From: Thermoplasmatales archaeon
Lineage (GTDB): Archaea; Thermoplasmatota; E2; DHVEG-1
DNA: 24,171 bases
Direction of reading: 5' to 3'
NCBI GenBank assembly: GCA_023128855.1
Contig: JAGMDE010000012.1
Span: forward strand, 1 to 24,171
A program made the position numbers and the translations under genes. Below, piece by piece: positions 1 to 5,962 of this stretch. Numbering within the stretch: the first letter of the stretch is position 1; the number at the start of each line of letters is the position of its first letter. The notes under the pieces were generated by a model. The model searched no databases. It saw nothing but the letters and a program-made list of their open reading frames with translations, and had not been told where the DNA came from.

Positions 1-673
1 TGTCACCATCGGTAACTACTGGAGAACTATGTGTTTCATAACTTGAATTTTTCCATATTTTAACACCTGTTTCAGCATTTAAACAATATGTTGGACCTGC
101 GGTGAAAAATACTTCATAAACTCCATCTTCATCTATGTCAACAACAGCTGGAGAACAATCAATTTTACCACACTCTGTATCTGTGTATGTCCATAGTTCA
201 CCACCATCATCAGCATCCAGACAATAGATCTTTTCATCATCTGATCCAACAAAGACTTTACCATCAACAACTGTTGGAGATGAATCCACCCAAGCACCAG
301 TTGTATAAGTCCAGATTTCACTGCCATCAGTAATATCTAAACAATAAACCTTTTGAGAGTCACGTGCTCCAAAATACACTTTTCCATCAACAACAGCAGG
401 TGAAGAACCTTCAATACCCCAATCAGAGAATGTATAAGACCATAGGAGATTAGCTACTTCAGGTGCATCAGAAGTAGAATAACCTGTATGATTCATATCA
501 TGCTGGAAAGTAGGCCACCAGTCAATTCCTGAACCGGTGTTGAATAATTGTTCTGAAACAATTTTGTTGGGTTTATCTTCCGCAGTAGCATTTGATATTA
601 TACTTGTTCCTGCTAATATCAAAACGATTGCTAAAATTACTATTTTTTTATATATTTTATTTTTGATATATAT
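1..673 (-). CDS. Secreted PQQ-type beta-propeller repeat protein, N-terminal part (runs off window)
   Basis: The reverse strand is open from about 673 to the window edge, so the C-terminus is missing. The N-terminus has a basic stretch, a hydrophobic core (IVILAIVLILAG) and an Ala-rich likely cleavage site (NATA), so it is a signal peptide. Next comes a WWPTFQHD motif and at least four blades of the form SSPAVVDGKVYFG...YCLD..DG...WTY, typical of PQQ-like/FG-GAP beta-propellers that serve as extracellular binding or scaffold domains. The start is odd: in-frame stop codons lie just upstream, and no ATG, GTG or TTG precedes the signal peptide. A Shine-Dalgarno-like GGGGGCGAT (680-672) precedes ATA at 673 and ATC at 667. 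The start is therefore either a rare AUA/AUC codon or lost by mutation or assembly error. No specific substrate can be assigned. Confidence 0.8.
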   Translation of the reverse strand, partial: MYIKNKIYKKIVILAIVLILAGTSIISNATAEDKPNKIVSEQLFNTGSGIDWWPTFQHDMNHTGYSTSDAPEVANLLWSYTFSDWGIEGSSPAVVDGKVYFGARDSQKVYCLDITDGSEIWTYTTGAWVDSSPTVVDGKVFVGSDDEKIYCLDADDGGELWTYTDTECGKIDCSPAVVDIDEDGVYEVFFTAGPTYCLNAETGVKIWKNSSYETHSSPVVTDGD

Positions 674-814
674 CGCCCCCTATTATAATATGATGAGTAA
701 TATATTTTGCAACCTTAAACATTTCTATTTTTGTCGATTTCATAACAGAATTTGGTAAGTGACCACTTTTTAATGTGGCGAAATGCCTATTCTAAAATTT
801 CAACGTCTATTTCA

Positions 815-976
815 GATTAGCAGGAGTAACTAGATTATTACTAGTAAATCAGTAAAACCAAAAGATAAAGCAAAAAAAGGTATATTGGTAGAAACCTCAA
901 AATATCTTTGGTATTTTCAATGATTCGAAGTATCAAAAAACAATGCAGAACCAACAGATATAAAACCTAAAAACAT
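815..976 (-). pseudogene. Possible decayed small membrane-protein ORF with two in-frame TGA codons
   Basis: The region 681-1069 (about 390 bp) has no intact gene. On the reverse strand an ATG at 976 opens MFLGFISVGSALFFDTSNH, then TGA (919-917). The same frame continues as KYQRYFEVSTNIPFFCFIFW and meets a second TGA. The two stretches look protein-like, and Trp would fit at both TGA positions. A chance open stretch in AT-rich DNA is quite possible, and the opposite strand also gives a plausible Lys-rich reading. Confidence 0.18.
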
Positions 977-997
977 ACTAGTAAGTTAGGGGCTCGC

Positions 998-1013
998 ATC
1001 CCGATGCGGGTAT
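998..1013 (+). repeat. 16-nt intergenic motif, copy 1
   Basis: ATCCCGATGCGGGTAT lies 57 bp beyond the trmO stop. Two close copies are at 1710-1725 and 4155-4170, with consensus ATCCCRATKCRGGYAT. This copy contains a small self-complementary CCCG-ATG-CGGG. Function unknown. Confidence 0.4.
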
Positions 1014-1069
1014 GATATTACCTAATTATTATTAATATAATATTGAAATTTTAAGAAATATCTTTGAAA

Positions 1070-1576
1070 TCATTCAATAATGGTTCTATCTGGAATTTTT
1101 CCATTCTTCAAGTGTTTATCCAACCAGCCAGAGGTAACATCTTCTCGACTGTCAAAATACTTCACATAAGGTTTGATGTCGAGCAATGGTGTTGCATCTA
1201 TCATATCTACTTGAGTAAAATACAATTTATTTCCTTGGATGCGCTTGATTTTCACAACGGAAAGTCCTATATGATTCGGACGATGAGGGGTTCTTATAGC
1301 AAAAACCCCATGGACCTCATCTTCGAGAAATGGTTTTCCTTCAATATTTTCCTTATCTGACTTATGAAAATGATAGAGAAGTATGGCATGGCTAAATTTA
1401 TCTAAATCCTTTAGGCCTTTTGCATACTCATTTTTCAACTCTACAAAAGCCTCTACATCATCTTTAAATCGTCCTTGAATAGGAATAGCTTTACTCTCAT
1501 TATAAGGCGAATGAATTACGCCAATTGGATGTATTGTTATCTGGTCCATACTTTCACTCTTTTGCTTTAATATCAT
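1070..1576 (-). CDS. trmO: TrmO-family tRNA (t6A37) methyltransferase (TsaA/YaeB)
   Basis: This protein probably transfers a methyl group from S-adenosylmethionine to the N6 of t6A at position 37 of certain tRNAs, giving m6t6A. The 168 residues show the family signatures: PIGVIHSPY near residues 17-25, a HAILLYHFHKS strand, the GVFAIRTPHRPNHIGLSVV block that lines the SAM site, and a C-terminal DIKPYVKYFDS. Length fits the single-domain archaeal form. Two starts are possible: ATG at 1576, or ATG at 1549 (MDQITIHPIG) preceded by GAGTGA. I keep the upstream one because a TATA box (1604-1613) about 32 bp before it predicts an almost leaderless mRNA. Its substrate, t6A, is made by KEOPS, whose Kae1 and Bud32 subunits are encoded at 18914-20528. 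Neighbouring genes suggest no operon. Confidence 0.88.
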   Translation of the reverse strand: MILKQKSESMDQITIHPIGVIHSPYNESKAIPIQGRFKDDVEAFVELKNEYAKGLKDLDKFSHAILLYHFHKSDKENIEGKPFLEDEVHGVFAIRTPHRPNHIGLSVVKIKRIQGNKLYFTQVDMIDATPLLDIKPYVKYFDSREDVTSGWLDKHLKNGKIPDRTIIE

Positions 1577-1603
1577 GTCCTATAAAAGATTAGCGATTTA
1601 AAG

Positions 1604-1613
1604 TTTTATAAAG
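1604..1613 (-). promoter_or_regulatory. TATA box of trmO
   Basis: CTTTATAAAA on the reverse strand is centred about 32 bp upstream of the trmO ATG at 1576. The expected transcription start lies a few bases before the start codon. Confidence 0.5.
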
Positions 1614-1709
1614 TATAGTGGCAGTAACTTCAGTATACACTTAGTATAATTTTATATTTTGATTTTACATGTGAAAACATGTATAAAGTGGGTCCAAATA
1701 ACGGGCCGG

Positions 1710-1725
1710 ATCCCAATGCAGGCAT
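1710..1725 (+). repeat. 16-nt intergenic motif, copy 2
   Basis: ATCCCAATGCAGGCAT lies 25 bp beyond the stop of the CoA-binding gene. The similarity to copy 1 extends upstream (GGGC-CG before ATCCC), which makes chance less likely for this pair. Confidence 0.4.
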
Positions 1726-1750
1726 TAAATTTTAGAAAACATAGACTTTT

Positions 1751-2161
1751 TTATAATTTCTGAAGTGCATCAACCACAATGCAGATTCCATGCACAACTG
1801 TAATGTTATTTTCTTCGCAGAATCTTATTGCTTTTTCCGACTCAGAGCCAGGCTGCATCCATATTTTGTCAATTCCAAATATTTTGCACTGTTCAACAGT
1901 TTTTTCAGTAACTTTTGATGGGATAATTGTTATCACAAAATCAGGTTTTTCACCTTGGAATTCTATAAGTGATTTCAAATTAGGAAAACACCTATCTCCA
2001 TCAACCTCATCATATCTTGGATTTACAGGATAAACTTTAAAACCAGCATCTTTTATTTCTTTATACTTTCTATAGCCCCACTTCTCCTTTTGTTTAGTGG
2101 CTCCTACAAATGCAATTGTATTCTTTTTGTTTAGAAAAATTTTAATTGTTTCTACATCCAT
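1751..2161 (-). CDS. CoA-binding domain protein (YccU-like)
   Basis: A 136-residue single-domain protein with a Rossmann fold of the CoA-binding family (the domain also found at the start of succinyl-CoA synthetase alpha). Visible marks are the first strand and loop NTIAFVGATKQKEKWG at residues 14-29, the YPVNPRYDEVDG loop near 44-55, DFVITIIPS, IWMQPGSES and a terminal GICIVVD. Stand-alone members of this family bind CoA or acyl-CoA; their physiological role is not settled. It lies 40 bp downstream of the metallo-beta-lactamase-fold gene on the same strand and could be co-transcribed, though an AT-rich TATA-like tract (2174-2187) fills the gap. The start is ATG at 2161; no Shine-Dalgarno is seen. 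Confidence 0.88.
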   Translation of the reverse strand: MDVETIKIFLNKKNTIAFVGATKQKEKWGYRKYKEIKDAGFKVYPVNPRYDEVDGDRCFPNLKSLIEFQGEKPDFVITIIPSKVTEKTVEQCKIFGIDKIWMQPGSESEKAIRFCEENNITVVHGICIVVDALQKL

Positions 2162-2201
2162 TTTATCATATCCTATATTTTAAATAACTAATTTTATCAA
2201 A

Positions 2202-2864
2202 TTATATTTCAATTATTTTTCCTACTCCGCCTTCAACATATTTTGTTGGATGTATCTGTTTTATATTTAACTTATATTTAGTGCAATGACATGGGCAAAT
2301 AAATTTCAAGTTTTCAAGGATCGGGAAATCGTTAAAATGATGCAACCCACCTATTAAGCCAGTTATATTGCCATACTGCTTTGCAGTATTAAGAATTTTT
2401 CCAACACCTGGATGAGAGCATCCAACAAGAACATACCAGCCTTTTTCACTTTTAAGAACCAATGATTGTTCATCTACCTGACCTTTAATTAAGCCCGTGG
2501 TAAAAATTTCCTGTGTAATTTCACAAGGCTGTAGAACTGAAACAAGACGCATATTTTCACTTGGATTTTTCTCCCCAATTCGATATAAATCAACATCATT
2601 CAGATAAAGCGCAAGTGCCTCCAAACTACCATTGTGATCCCAATGCTCATGAGATATTACAATCTTACTAATATTATCCAGATCTATACCAAGTCTCTGC
2701 ATGTTGCTAAATAATACTTTATGTTTTGCACCAGTGTCAAATAGAACTGTTTCTTTTTTTGTTTCTATTAAACAGGAAAAACCCCAATCAGATTTTAAAC
2801 CGATACCTTTTTTGTATATTTGATTATCGTAAACTATTATAAGTTTCATTTTATTATTACCCAT
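2202..2864 (-). CDS. Metallo-beta-lactamase-fold metal-dependent hydrolase (COG1237 type)
   Basis: A 220-residue metallo-beta-lactamase fold protein. The metal-binding motif HEHWDH is at residues 72-77, a second metal His sits in GCSHPG (about 148-153), and later GGLHHF and CPCHCT supply further metal ligands. The arrangement matches the group annotated as 7,8-dihydropterin-6-yl-methyl-4-(beta-D-ribofuranosyl)aminobenzene 5'-phosphate synthase, which acts in methanopterin biosynthesis in some archaea. Most members of the group have no tested substrate, so I do not assign that reaction. The reading frame overlaps the thioredoxin gene by 8 bp if it starts at 2864, and avoids the overlap if it starts at the internal ATG at 2849 (MKLIIVYDN), which aligns better with the family. 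Translational coupling with thioredoxin is likely. Confidence 0.85.
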   Translation of the reverse strand: MGNNKMKLIIVYDNQIYKKGIGLKSDWGFSCLIETKKETVLFDTGAKHKVLFSNMQRLGIDLDNISKIVISHEHWDHNGSLEALALYLNDVDLYRIGEKNPSENMRLVSVLQPCEITQEIFTTGLIKGQVDEQSLVLKSEKGWYVLVGCSHPGVGKILNTAKQYGNITGLIGGLHHFNDFPILENLKFICPCHCTKYKLNIKQIHPTKYVEGGVGKIIEI

Positions 2865-3279
2865 CTTTTTTCTTTAAAATGTCTTCGATCAAATCTTTAA
2901 TATCGCTTACTGATTTTACACCAGTTGTACTAGTGATTTTTTTTCCATATCTAAAAAACACCAAATGAGGGATGCCCATAATCCTATGTTTTTTAGCGAT
3001 ATCATGACTTTTCTGAGTATCAAGTTTACCAAACGCTACTTTTCCCTTATAAATATTTGACAACCGCCTTAATCGCGGTGCCATTGCTTTACATGGGACA
3101 CACCATGGAGCCCAAAAATCTACGACAGATAATGGATATTTTTGTATAAACTTTTCAAAATTTTTTTTATCGAGAGTTATTACATATTCTGGCCATTCTA
3201 AAGATGCAGGAGTAATTTTCTCAGAATTAAGGTTTATTTTTTTATGTTTAAAAAAACCAAGAAATATCATATTATCCAT
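2857..3279 (-). CDS. Thioredoxin-fold protein with N-terminal extension
   Basis: A thiol-disulfide oxidoreductase. The active site is WCVPCK with Cys60 and Cys63, and the cis-proline loop is GIPHLVFF (Pro104). FGKLDTQ and a C-terminal helix complete a canonical thioredoxin fold from about residue 32 to 138. About 30 residues precede the fold; they include MIFLGFFKHKK but are too short and too basic to be a convincing membrane anchor, so a cytoplasmic protein is likely. WCVPC rather than WCGPC is a small departure that often tunes redox potential. The gene overlaps the downstream hydrolase gene and lies 64 bp after the Lrp-type gene. An alternative start is ATG at 3270. Confidence 0.9.
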   Translation of the reverse strand: MDNMIFLGFFKHKKINLNSEKITPASLEWPEYVITLDKKNFEKFIQKYPLSVVDFWAPWCVPCKAMAPRLRRLSNIYKGKVAFGKLDTQKSHDIAKKHRIMGIPHLVFFRYGKKITSTTGVKSVSDIKDLIEDILKKKDG

Positions 3280-3343
3280 TCATTTTCTTTTTTATAGGCT
3301 TTAAACATAGCATTTTTGTTATTTGTAATATGATGTTAATAAT

Positions 3344-3559
3344 CTATAAAAATATTTTATTCTTAGCGGAATTCTCCCCCAATCTTTTGATATCAACATT
3401 ACAATTTACTTTTATTAAATCTCTTTTTAATCTTTTTAATCTTGATCCAACTGCAGTATGAGATAAACCCAATTCTCTTCCAATTTTTGTTGCCCCTTGT
3501 TCCCAATCTTCAGTTATCATCGTGATTATTTTTTTATCTATGTCATCTAGCTTCTTCAT
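3344..3559 (-). CDS. Short Lrp/AsnC-type helix-turn-helix protein lacking the effector domain
   Basis: The 71 residues begin like a normal Lrp/AsnC regulator: LDDIDKKIITMITEDW, then helix-turn-helix ATKIGRELGLSHTAVGSRLKRLK (about 23-45). The usual linker IKVNCNVDIKRLGENSAK follows, then the protein stops after KNKIFL. In full-length relatives this is where the first strand of the ligand-binding RAM domain begins. The 65 bp to the thioredoxin gene cannot hold that domain. It is either a genuine DNA-binding-only regulator or the remnant of a truncated gene. ATG at 3559 has a TATA box (3582-3592) centred 27 bp upstream, so a leaderless mRNA is expected. Confidence 0.75.
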   Translation of the reverse strand: MKKLDDIDKKIITMITEDWEQGATKIGRELGLSHTAVGSRLKRLKRDLIKVNCNVDIKRLGENSAKNKIFL

Positions 3560-3581
3560 ATCTCTTGATATTAAAAAGTTT

Positions 3582-3592
3582 GATATAAATAT
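3582..3592 (-). promoter_or_regulatory. TATA box of the Lrp-type gene
   Basis: Reverse-strand ATATTTATATC is centred about 27 bp upstream of ATG 3559, the archaeal spacing for a leaderless transcript. It may also serve the downstream thioredoxin genes. Confidence 0.5.
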
Positions 3593-3706
3593 GTCTATAT
3601 GTAATAGGCAATTGTTCGTTTTGAATATATAGCTCTATTTTCTTTAGTTAAGAATAAAAGAGTATGGTTACAATATAAAAAAAAGAAAAGAGAACTGAAT
3701 TTGTTT

Positions 3707-4051
3707 TTAAATATAGTTTATTACACCTAGAATTCCGATTATTAAGACTACTATCCCAATAATTGTTTGAAATCCACCTAGCCATTTTGCTAGTTTTTCA
3801 AGGTGTTTTCCCAATGCTGGAATAGCAGGCAATATACCAATTGCTAGGATTAAACCTGCAAATATTGTAACTAATGCCCATGGAAGACTCCAATAATAGA
3901 TACCAGCGATAATCACAATTAAACCAATTATTATATCAAAAGATCCCAACCATTTCGCCAGTTTTTTAAGATGTTTTCCCATTGCAGGTATTGCTTCTAG
4001 TATTCCAACACATAGAATTAGTCCAGCTATAATATTCAGCCATTCTATCAT
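3707..4051 (-). CDS. Small membrane protein made of two tandem repeats
   Basis: I place the start at ATG 4051 (114 residues), because a strong Shine-Dalgarno GGTGGAGG (4067-4060) ends 8 nt before it; the upstream in-frame GTG at 4066 lies inside that ribosome site. The protein is an internal duplication. Each half has a hydrophobic helix (AGLILxxGIL), a conserved AIPAxGKHLxKLAKWLG loop, and a second hydrophobic helix. Four membrane segments are expected, with two identical positively charged GKHL.KLAKWLG loops on the same side. I do not recognise a named family. It is monocistronic and divergent from coaD. A channel, scaffold or transporter-like role is possible but nothing specific can be claimed. 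Confidence 0.8.
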   Translation of the reverse strand: MIEWLNIIAGLILCVGILEAIPAMGKHLKKLAKWLGSFDIIIGLIVIIAGIYYWSLPWALVTIFAGLILAIGILPAIPALGKHLEKLAKWLGGFQTIIGIVVLIIGILGVINYI

Positions 4052-4131
4052 ATTTTTTTCCTCCACCCAGATTATACTTTTTGTTTTTAAAACAATTTAT
4101 TACTTATATTTATTTCTATTTAGTCAATTAA

Positions 4132-4146
4132 AATTTGTTACAAATT
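4132..4146. repeat. Short inverted repeat between divergent genes
   Basis: AATTTGT-T-ACAAATT is a perfect 7-bp inverted repeat with a one-base centre, placed between the divergent membrane-protein gene and coaD. It could be an operator, but palindromes of this size are common in AT-rich DNA. Confidence 0.25.
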
Positions 4147-4154
4147 ACAATCAA

Positions 4155-4170
4155 ATCCCAATTCAGGTAT
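4155..4170 (+). repeat. 16-nt intergenic motif, copy 3
   Basis: ATCCCAATTCAGGTAT, the least conserved of the three copies, lies 68 bp upstream of coaD. The GGGC extension seen in the other two copies is absent. Confidence 0.35.
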
Positions 4171-4237
4171 TTTCGCTCCTCTTTTTATTAAAAGTTGAGT
4201 CAGATAATATTTTAATAACTAATTCATTTCAAAAAAT

Positions 4238-4693
4238 ATGAAAGTGTGTTTTAGCGGAACGTTTAACATTCTGCACAAGGGACATAAACATCTAATAGAC
4301 AAAGCATTTCAGATTGCTGGCAAAAATGGTACTGTCTATATAGGTATCACTAAAGGAGAAATATTAAAGAAAAAAAAATTCACTAAACCATTAAATGAAA
4401 GAATGGATTCCATAAAGGAATATCTATTATTGAAAGGATATGATGAACGCGCTGTAATCAAAGTAATATTTGATGAATATGGACCAGCTGCTAATGGTGA
4501 CTATGATGCGATTATTGTTTCTCCTGAGACTTTTAAAAATGCAGAGGATCTAAACAAAAAAAGAGTAGAAAATGGAAAAAAGCCCTTAAAACTTATAAAA
4601 ATTCCGTATATCCTAGCTGAAGATCACAAGCCAATTAGTTCAACAAGAATTTTAAACAAAGAAATTGATGGACAAGGAAGGGTCGTTAAGTAA
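4238..4693 (+). CDS. coaD: Phosphopantetheine adenylyltransferase, archaeal type
   Basis: This enzyme transfers AMP from ATP to 4'-phosphopantetheine, the penultimate step of coenzyme A synthesis. The 151 residues form a cytidylyltransferase-like nucleotidyltransferase fold. FSGTFNILHKGHKHLI carries the HxGH motif (His13, His16); YIGITKGE follows the second strand; ISSTRI near residues 132-137 is the ISSTxxR-type phosphate-binding motif. The sequence has the archaeal/eukaryotic-like form rather than the bacterial one. The start is ATG 4238, with an AT-rich TATA-like tract (about 4205-4218) upstream and no Shine-Dalgarno, so the transcript is probably leaderless. Neighbours are unrelated, although a CoA-binding protein is encoded at 1751-2161. 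Confidence 0.9.
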   Translation: MKVCFSGTFNILHKGHKHLIDKAFQIAGKNGTVYIGITKGEILKKKKFTKPLNERMDSIKEYLLLKGYDERAVIKVIFDEYGPAANGDYDAIIVSPETFKNAEDLNKKRVENGKKPLKLIKIPYILAEDHKPISSTRILNKEIDGQGRVVK

Positions 4694-4730
4694 TTCCATC
4701 CCCGTAAAAATTCAAGGAAGTTTAACTAAA

Positions 4731-4740
4731 TATTTAAATA
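4731..4740 (+). promoter_or_regulatory. TATA box of the His-rich membrane protein gene
   Basis: TATTTAAATA is centred about 27 bp before ATG 4762 in the gap after coaD. A leaderless transcript is expected. The ATAAC-type palindrome seen at 5411 and 7183 is absent here. Confidence 0.5.
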
Positions 4741-4761
4741 TTAATAATATACCTTACAATT

Positions 4762-5382
4762 ATGCACGGAATTATCAAAAGGATCTTGACTGAATTAGAA
4801 CATCATATTCCATTTACAATATTTGGTGCATCTACAGGTATTTTGCTTATGAGTATTATTCTTTTTAGTGATTCATTGCAACAAGTTGGTTTAGTATCTG
4901 AAAATATATTTTTTATATTGCATCCTACACATGTCTTTTTAAGTGCCCTTGTTACAACTGCTATTTATTTGAAATACTCAAAAAAAAATCGTTGGTTGGC
5001 AATTATAATAGGATACACTGGTGCAATTGGAATAGCAACGGTAAGTGATTCGATTATACCTTATTTTGGAGAATTGTTTCTTGATTTACCATATGCAGAA
5101 CCACATATAGGATTTATTGAAGAACCAATTATTACAAATATTTCAGCATTCATCGGAATCTTCTTAGCTTATTGGAAGGGATCTACAAAATTCCCACATT
5201 TTGGACATGTTCTGATAAGTACATGGGCCTCATTATTTCATATCATAATGGCATTAGGTGCAACAGTGAGTGGAATTCAAATTCTAGGAATTTTCATATT
5301 CTTATTCTTAGCTGTATGGCTCCCATGTTGTACAAGTGATATCATATATCCTCTTCTATTTACTGAGAGAGCTAAAAAATAA
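4762..5382 (+). CDS. Polytopic membrane protein rich in His and Cys, candidate metal or corrinoid uptake component
   Basis: I do not recognise a named family. The 206 residues contain about six hydrophobic segments. Polar residues cluster near membrane borders in a way typical of metal handling: HH at 14-15, HPTH at 54-57, PH at 114-115, EE at 120-121, FPHFGH at 144-149, His160 and a terminal LPCCTSD with Cys189-Cys190. It precedes a membrane-anchored DUF4430 protein and an ECF S-component-like protein on the same strand. A role in transport or sensing of a metal such as cobalt or nickel, or of a corrinoid, is therefore inferred from context. A 7-bp-stem inverted repeat (5391-5413) follows it, so it may be transcribed separately from the next two genes. 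Confidence 0.7.
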   Translation: MHGIIKRILTELEHHIPFTIFGASTGILLMSIILFSDSLQQVGLVSENIFFILHPTHVFLSALVTTAIYLKYSKKNRWLAIIIGYTGAIGIATVSDSIIPYFGELFLDLPYAEPHIGFIEEPIITNISAFIGIFLAYWKGSTKFPHFGHVLISTWASLFHIIMALGATVSGIQILGIFIFLFLAVWLPCCTSDIIYPLLFTERAKK

Positions 5383-5390
5383 AAAACTAG

Positions 5391-5413
5391 TTAGGATTTG
5401 TTACCTATCCTAA
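5391..5413 (+). terminator. Inverted repeat after the His-rich membrane protein gene
   Basis: TTAGGAT (5391-5397) and ATCCTAA (5407-5413) are perfectly complementary with a 9-nt loop, starting 8 bp after the stop codon. It could be a 3' hairpin. It touches the putative operator at 5411-5428 and no long T tract follows, so a role as terminator is uncertain. Confidence 0.4.
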
Positions 5414-5428
5414 TAACATTTGTTATCT
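5411..5428. promoter_or_regulatory. Putative operator upstream of the DUF4430/ECF genes
   Basis: TAATAACA-TT-TGTTATCT has a 6-bp perfect core (ATAACA-TT-TGTTAT). It matches the perfect palindrome beside arsR at 7183-7202 in core, in the two-base TT centre and in distance to the likely TATA box (TTTTAAT, 5440-5446, about 23-24 bp). I infer the same regulator binds both. Confidence 0.5.
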
Positions 5429-5473
5429 AAATCATAACCTTTTAATCCTATTTATGCCTATACTGGTAGGGCT

Positions 5474-5908
5474 ATGAACAAGACTCAAACTAAGAATATA
5501 TTAGTTATCCTGATTCCTCTAATTGTGTTAATTGTAGCCGGTTTTAGTTTAGTAAGCACTGGAGTTATTACGTTTGAAGCCCCTAAAATAAACTCAAATC
5601 CAATTGATGTAGCTTTAATAATAAACTACGGCAATGATAATATCGACATGTATGATGTTACACTTACAAATCCAACAGTTTTTAATGTGTTGACACAAAC
5701 TTCAAATGATTATGATTTCACGTTTAAAGCAGAGTATGATGAACAATACCAAAGTAATTATGTCTATTCGATAAATTCTGTTGAAGAAGGAGATAACTTA
5801 TACTGGCAGTATTATCTAAATGGCAACTATGGAATTTTTGGCGCTGATATTCAAACTGTTAAGGATAATGATATCATTGAATGGAAATTTGAAGAATCAC
5901 AAATTTAA
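5474..5908 (+). CDS. Membrane-anchored DUF4430 (transcobalamin C-terminal-like) protein
   Basis: The 144 residues comprise an N-terminal membrane anchor (NILVILIPLIVLIVAGFSLV, about 9-28) and one extracellular DUF4430 domain (about 43-144). Family features are visible in order: TVFNVLTQT (helix), the central YVYSINSVEEG, YWQYYLNG and the terminal VKDNDIIEWKFE strand. This family (Pfam name Transcobalamin-like, C-terminal) is the beta domain that caps cobalamin in animal transcobalamin; many prokaryotic members sit beside ECF transporters. I infer a surface ligand-binding or docking role for the S component encoded 54 bp downstream. ATG 5474 has only a weak GTAGGG upstream. The ligand is not proven by sequence. 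Confidence 0.85.
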   Translation: MNKTQTKNILVILIPLIVLIVAGFSLVSTGVITFEAPKINSNPIDVALIINYGNDNIDMYDVTLTNPTVFNVLTQTSNDYDFTFKAEYDEQYQSNYVYSINSVEEGDNLYWQYYLNGNYGIFGADIQTVKDNDIIEWKFEESQI

Positions 5909-5962
5909 AAAACAAATTTAATAAATAGCTTAATAGATTACTAAAAATGGAGGTAAAGGAAT

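Noticed and set aside
537..758. Plus-strand open frame of 73 residues
   Set aside because: It overlaps the signal-peptide region of the reverse-strand beta-propeller gene, whose sequence clearly fits a protein family; the plus frame has no family features.
998..1020. Possible tRNA 3' end (GGGG-CTCGCAT-CCCG followed by an acceptor-like TGCGGGTA)
   Set aside because: Stem pairs fail at two of five positions, the T-loop lacks the conserved bases, and no anticodon arm or 5' acceptor precedes it. No tRNA or rRNA gene is recognisable anywhere in the window.
1064..1360. Plus-strand 98-residue frame opposite trmO
   Set aside because: Shadow of the reverse-strand trmO gene, which has full family motifs.
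2202..2864. Naming the metallo-beta-lactamase-fold protein as a methanopterin biosynthesis enzyme
   Set aside because: Database labels often use that name for the whole COG1237 group, but nothing in the window (no other methanopterin genes) supports that reaction.
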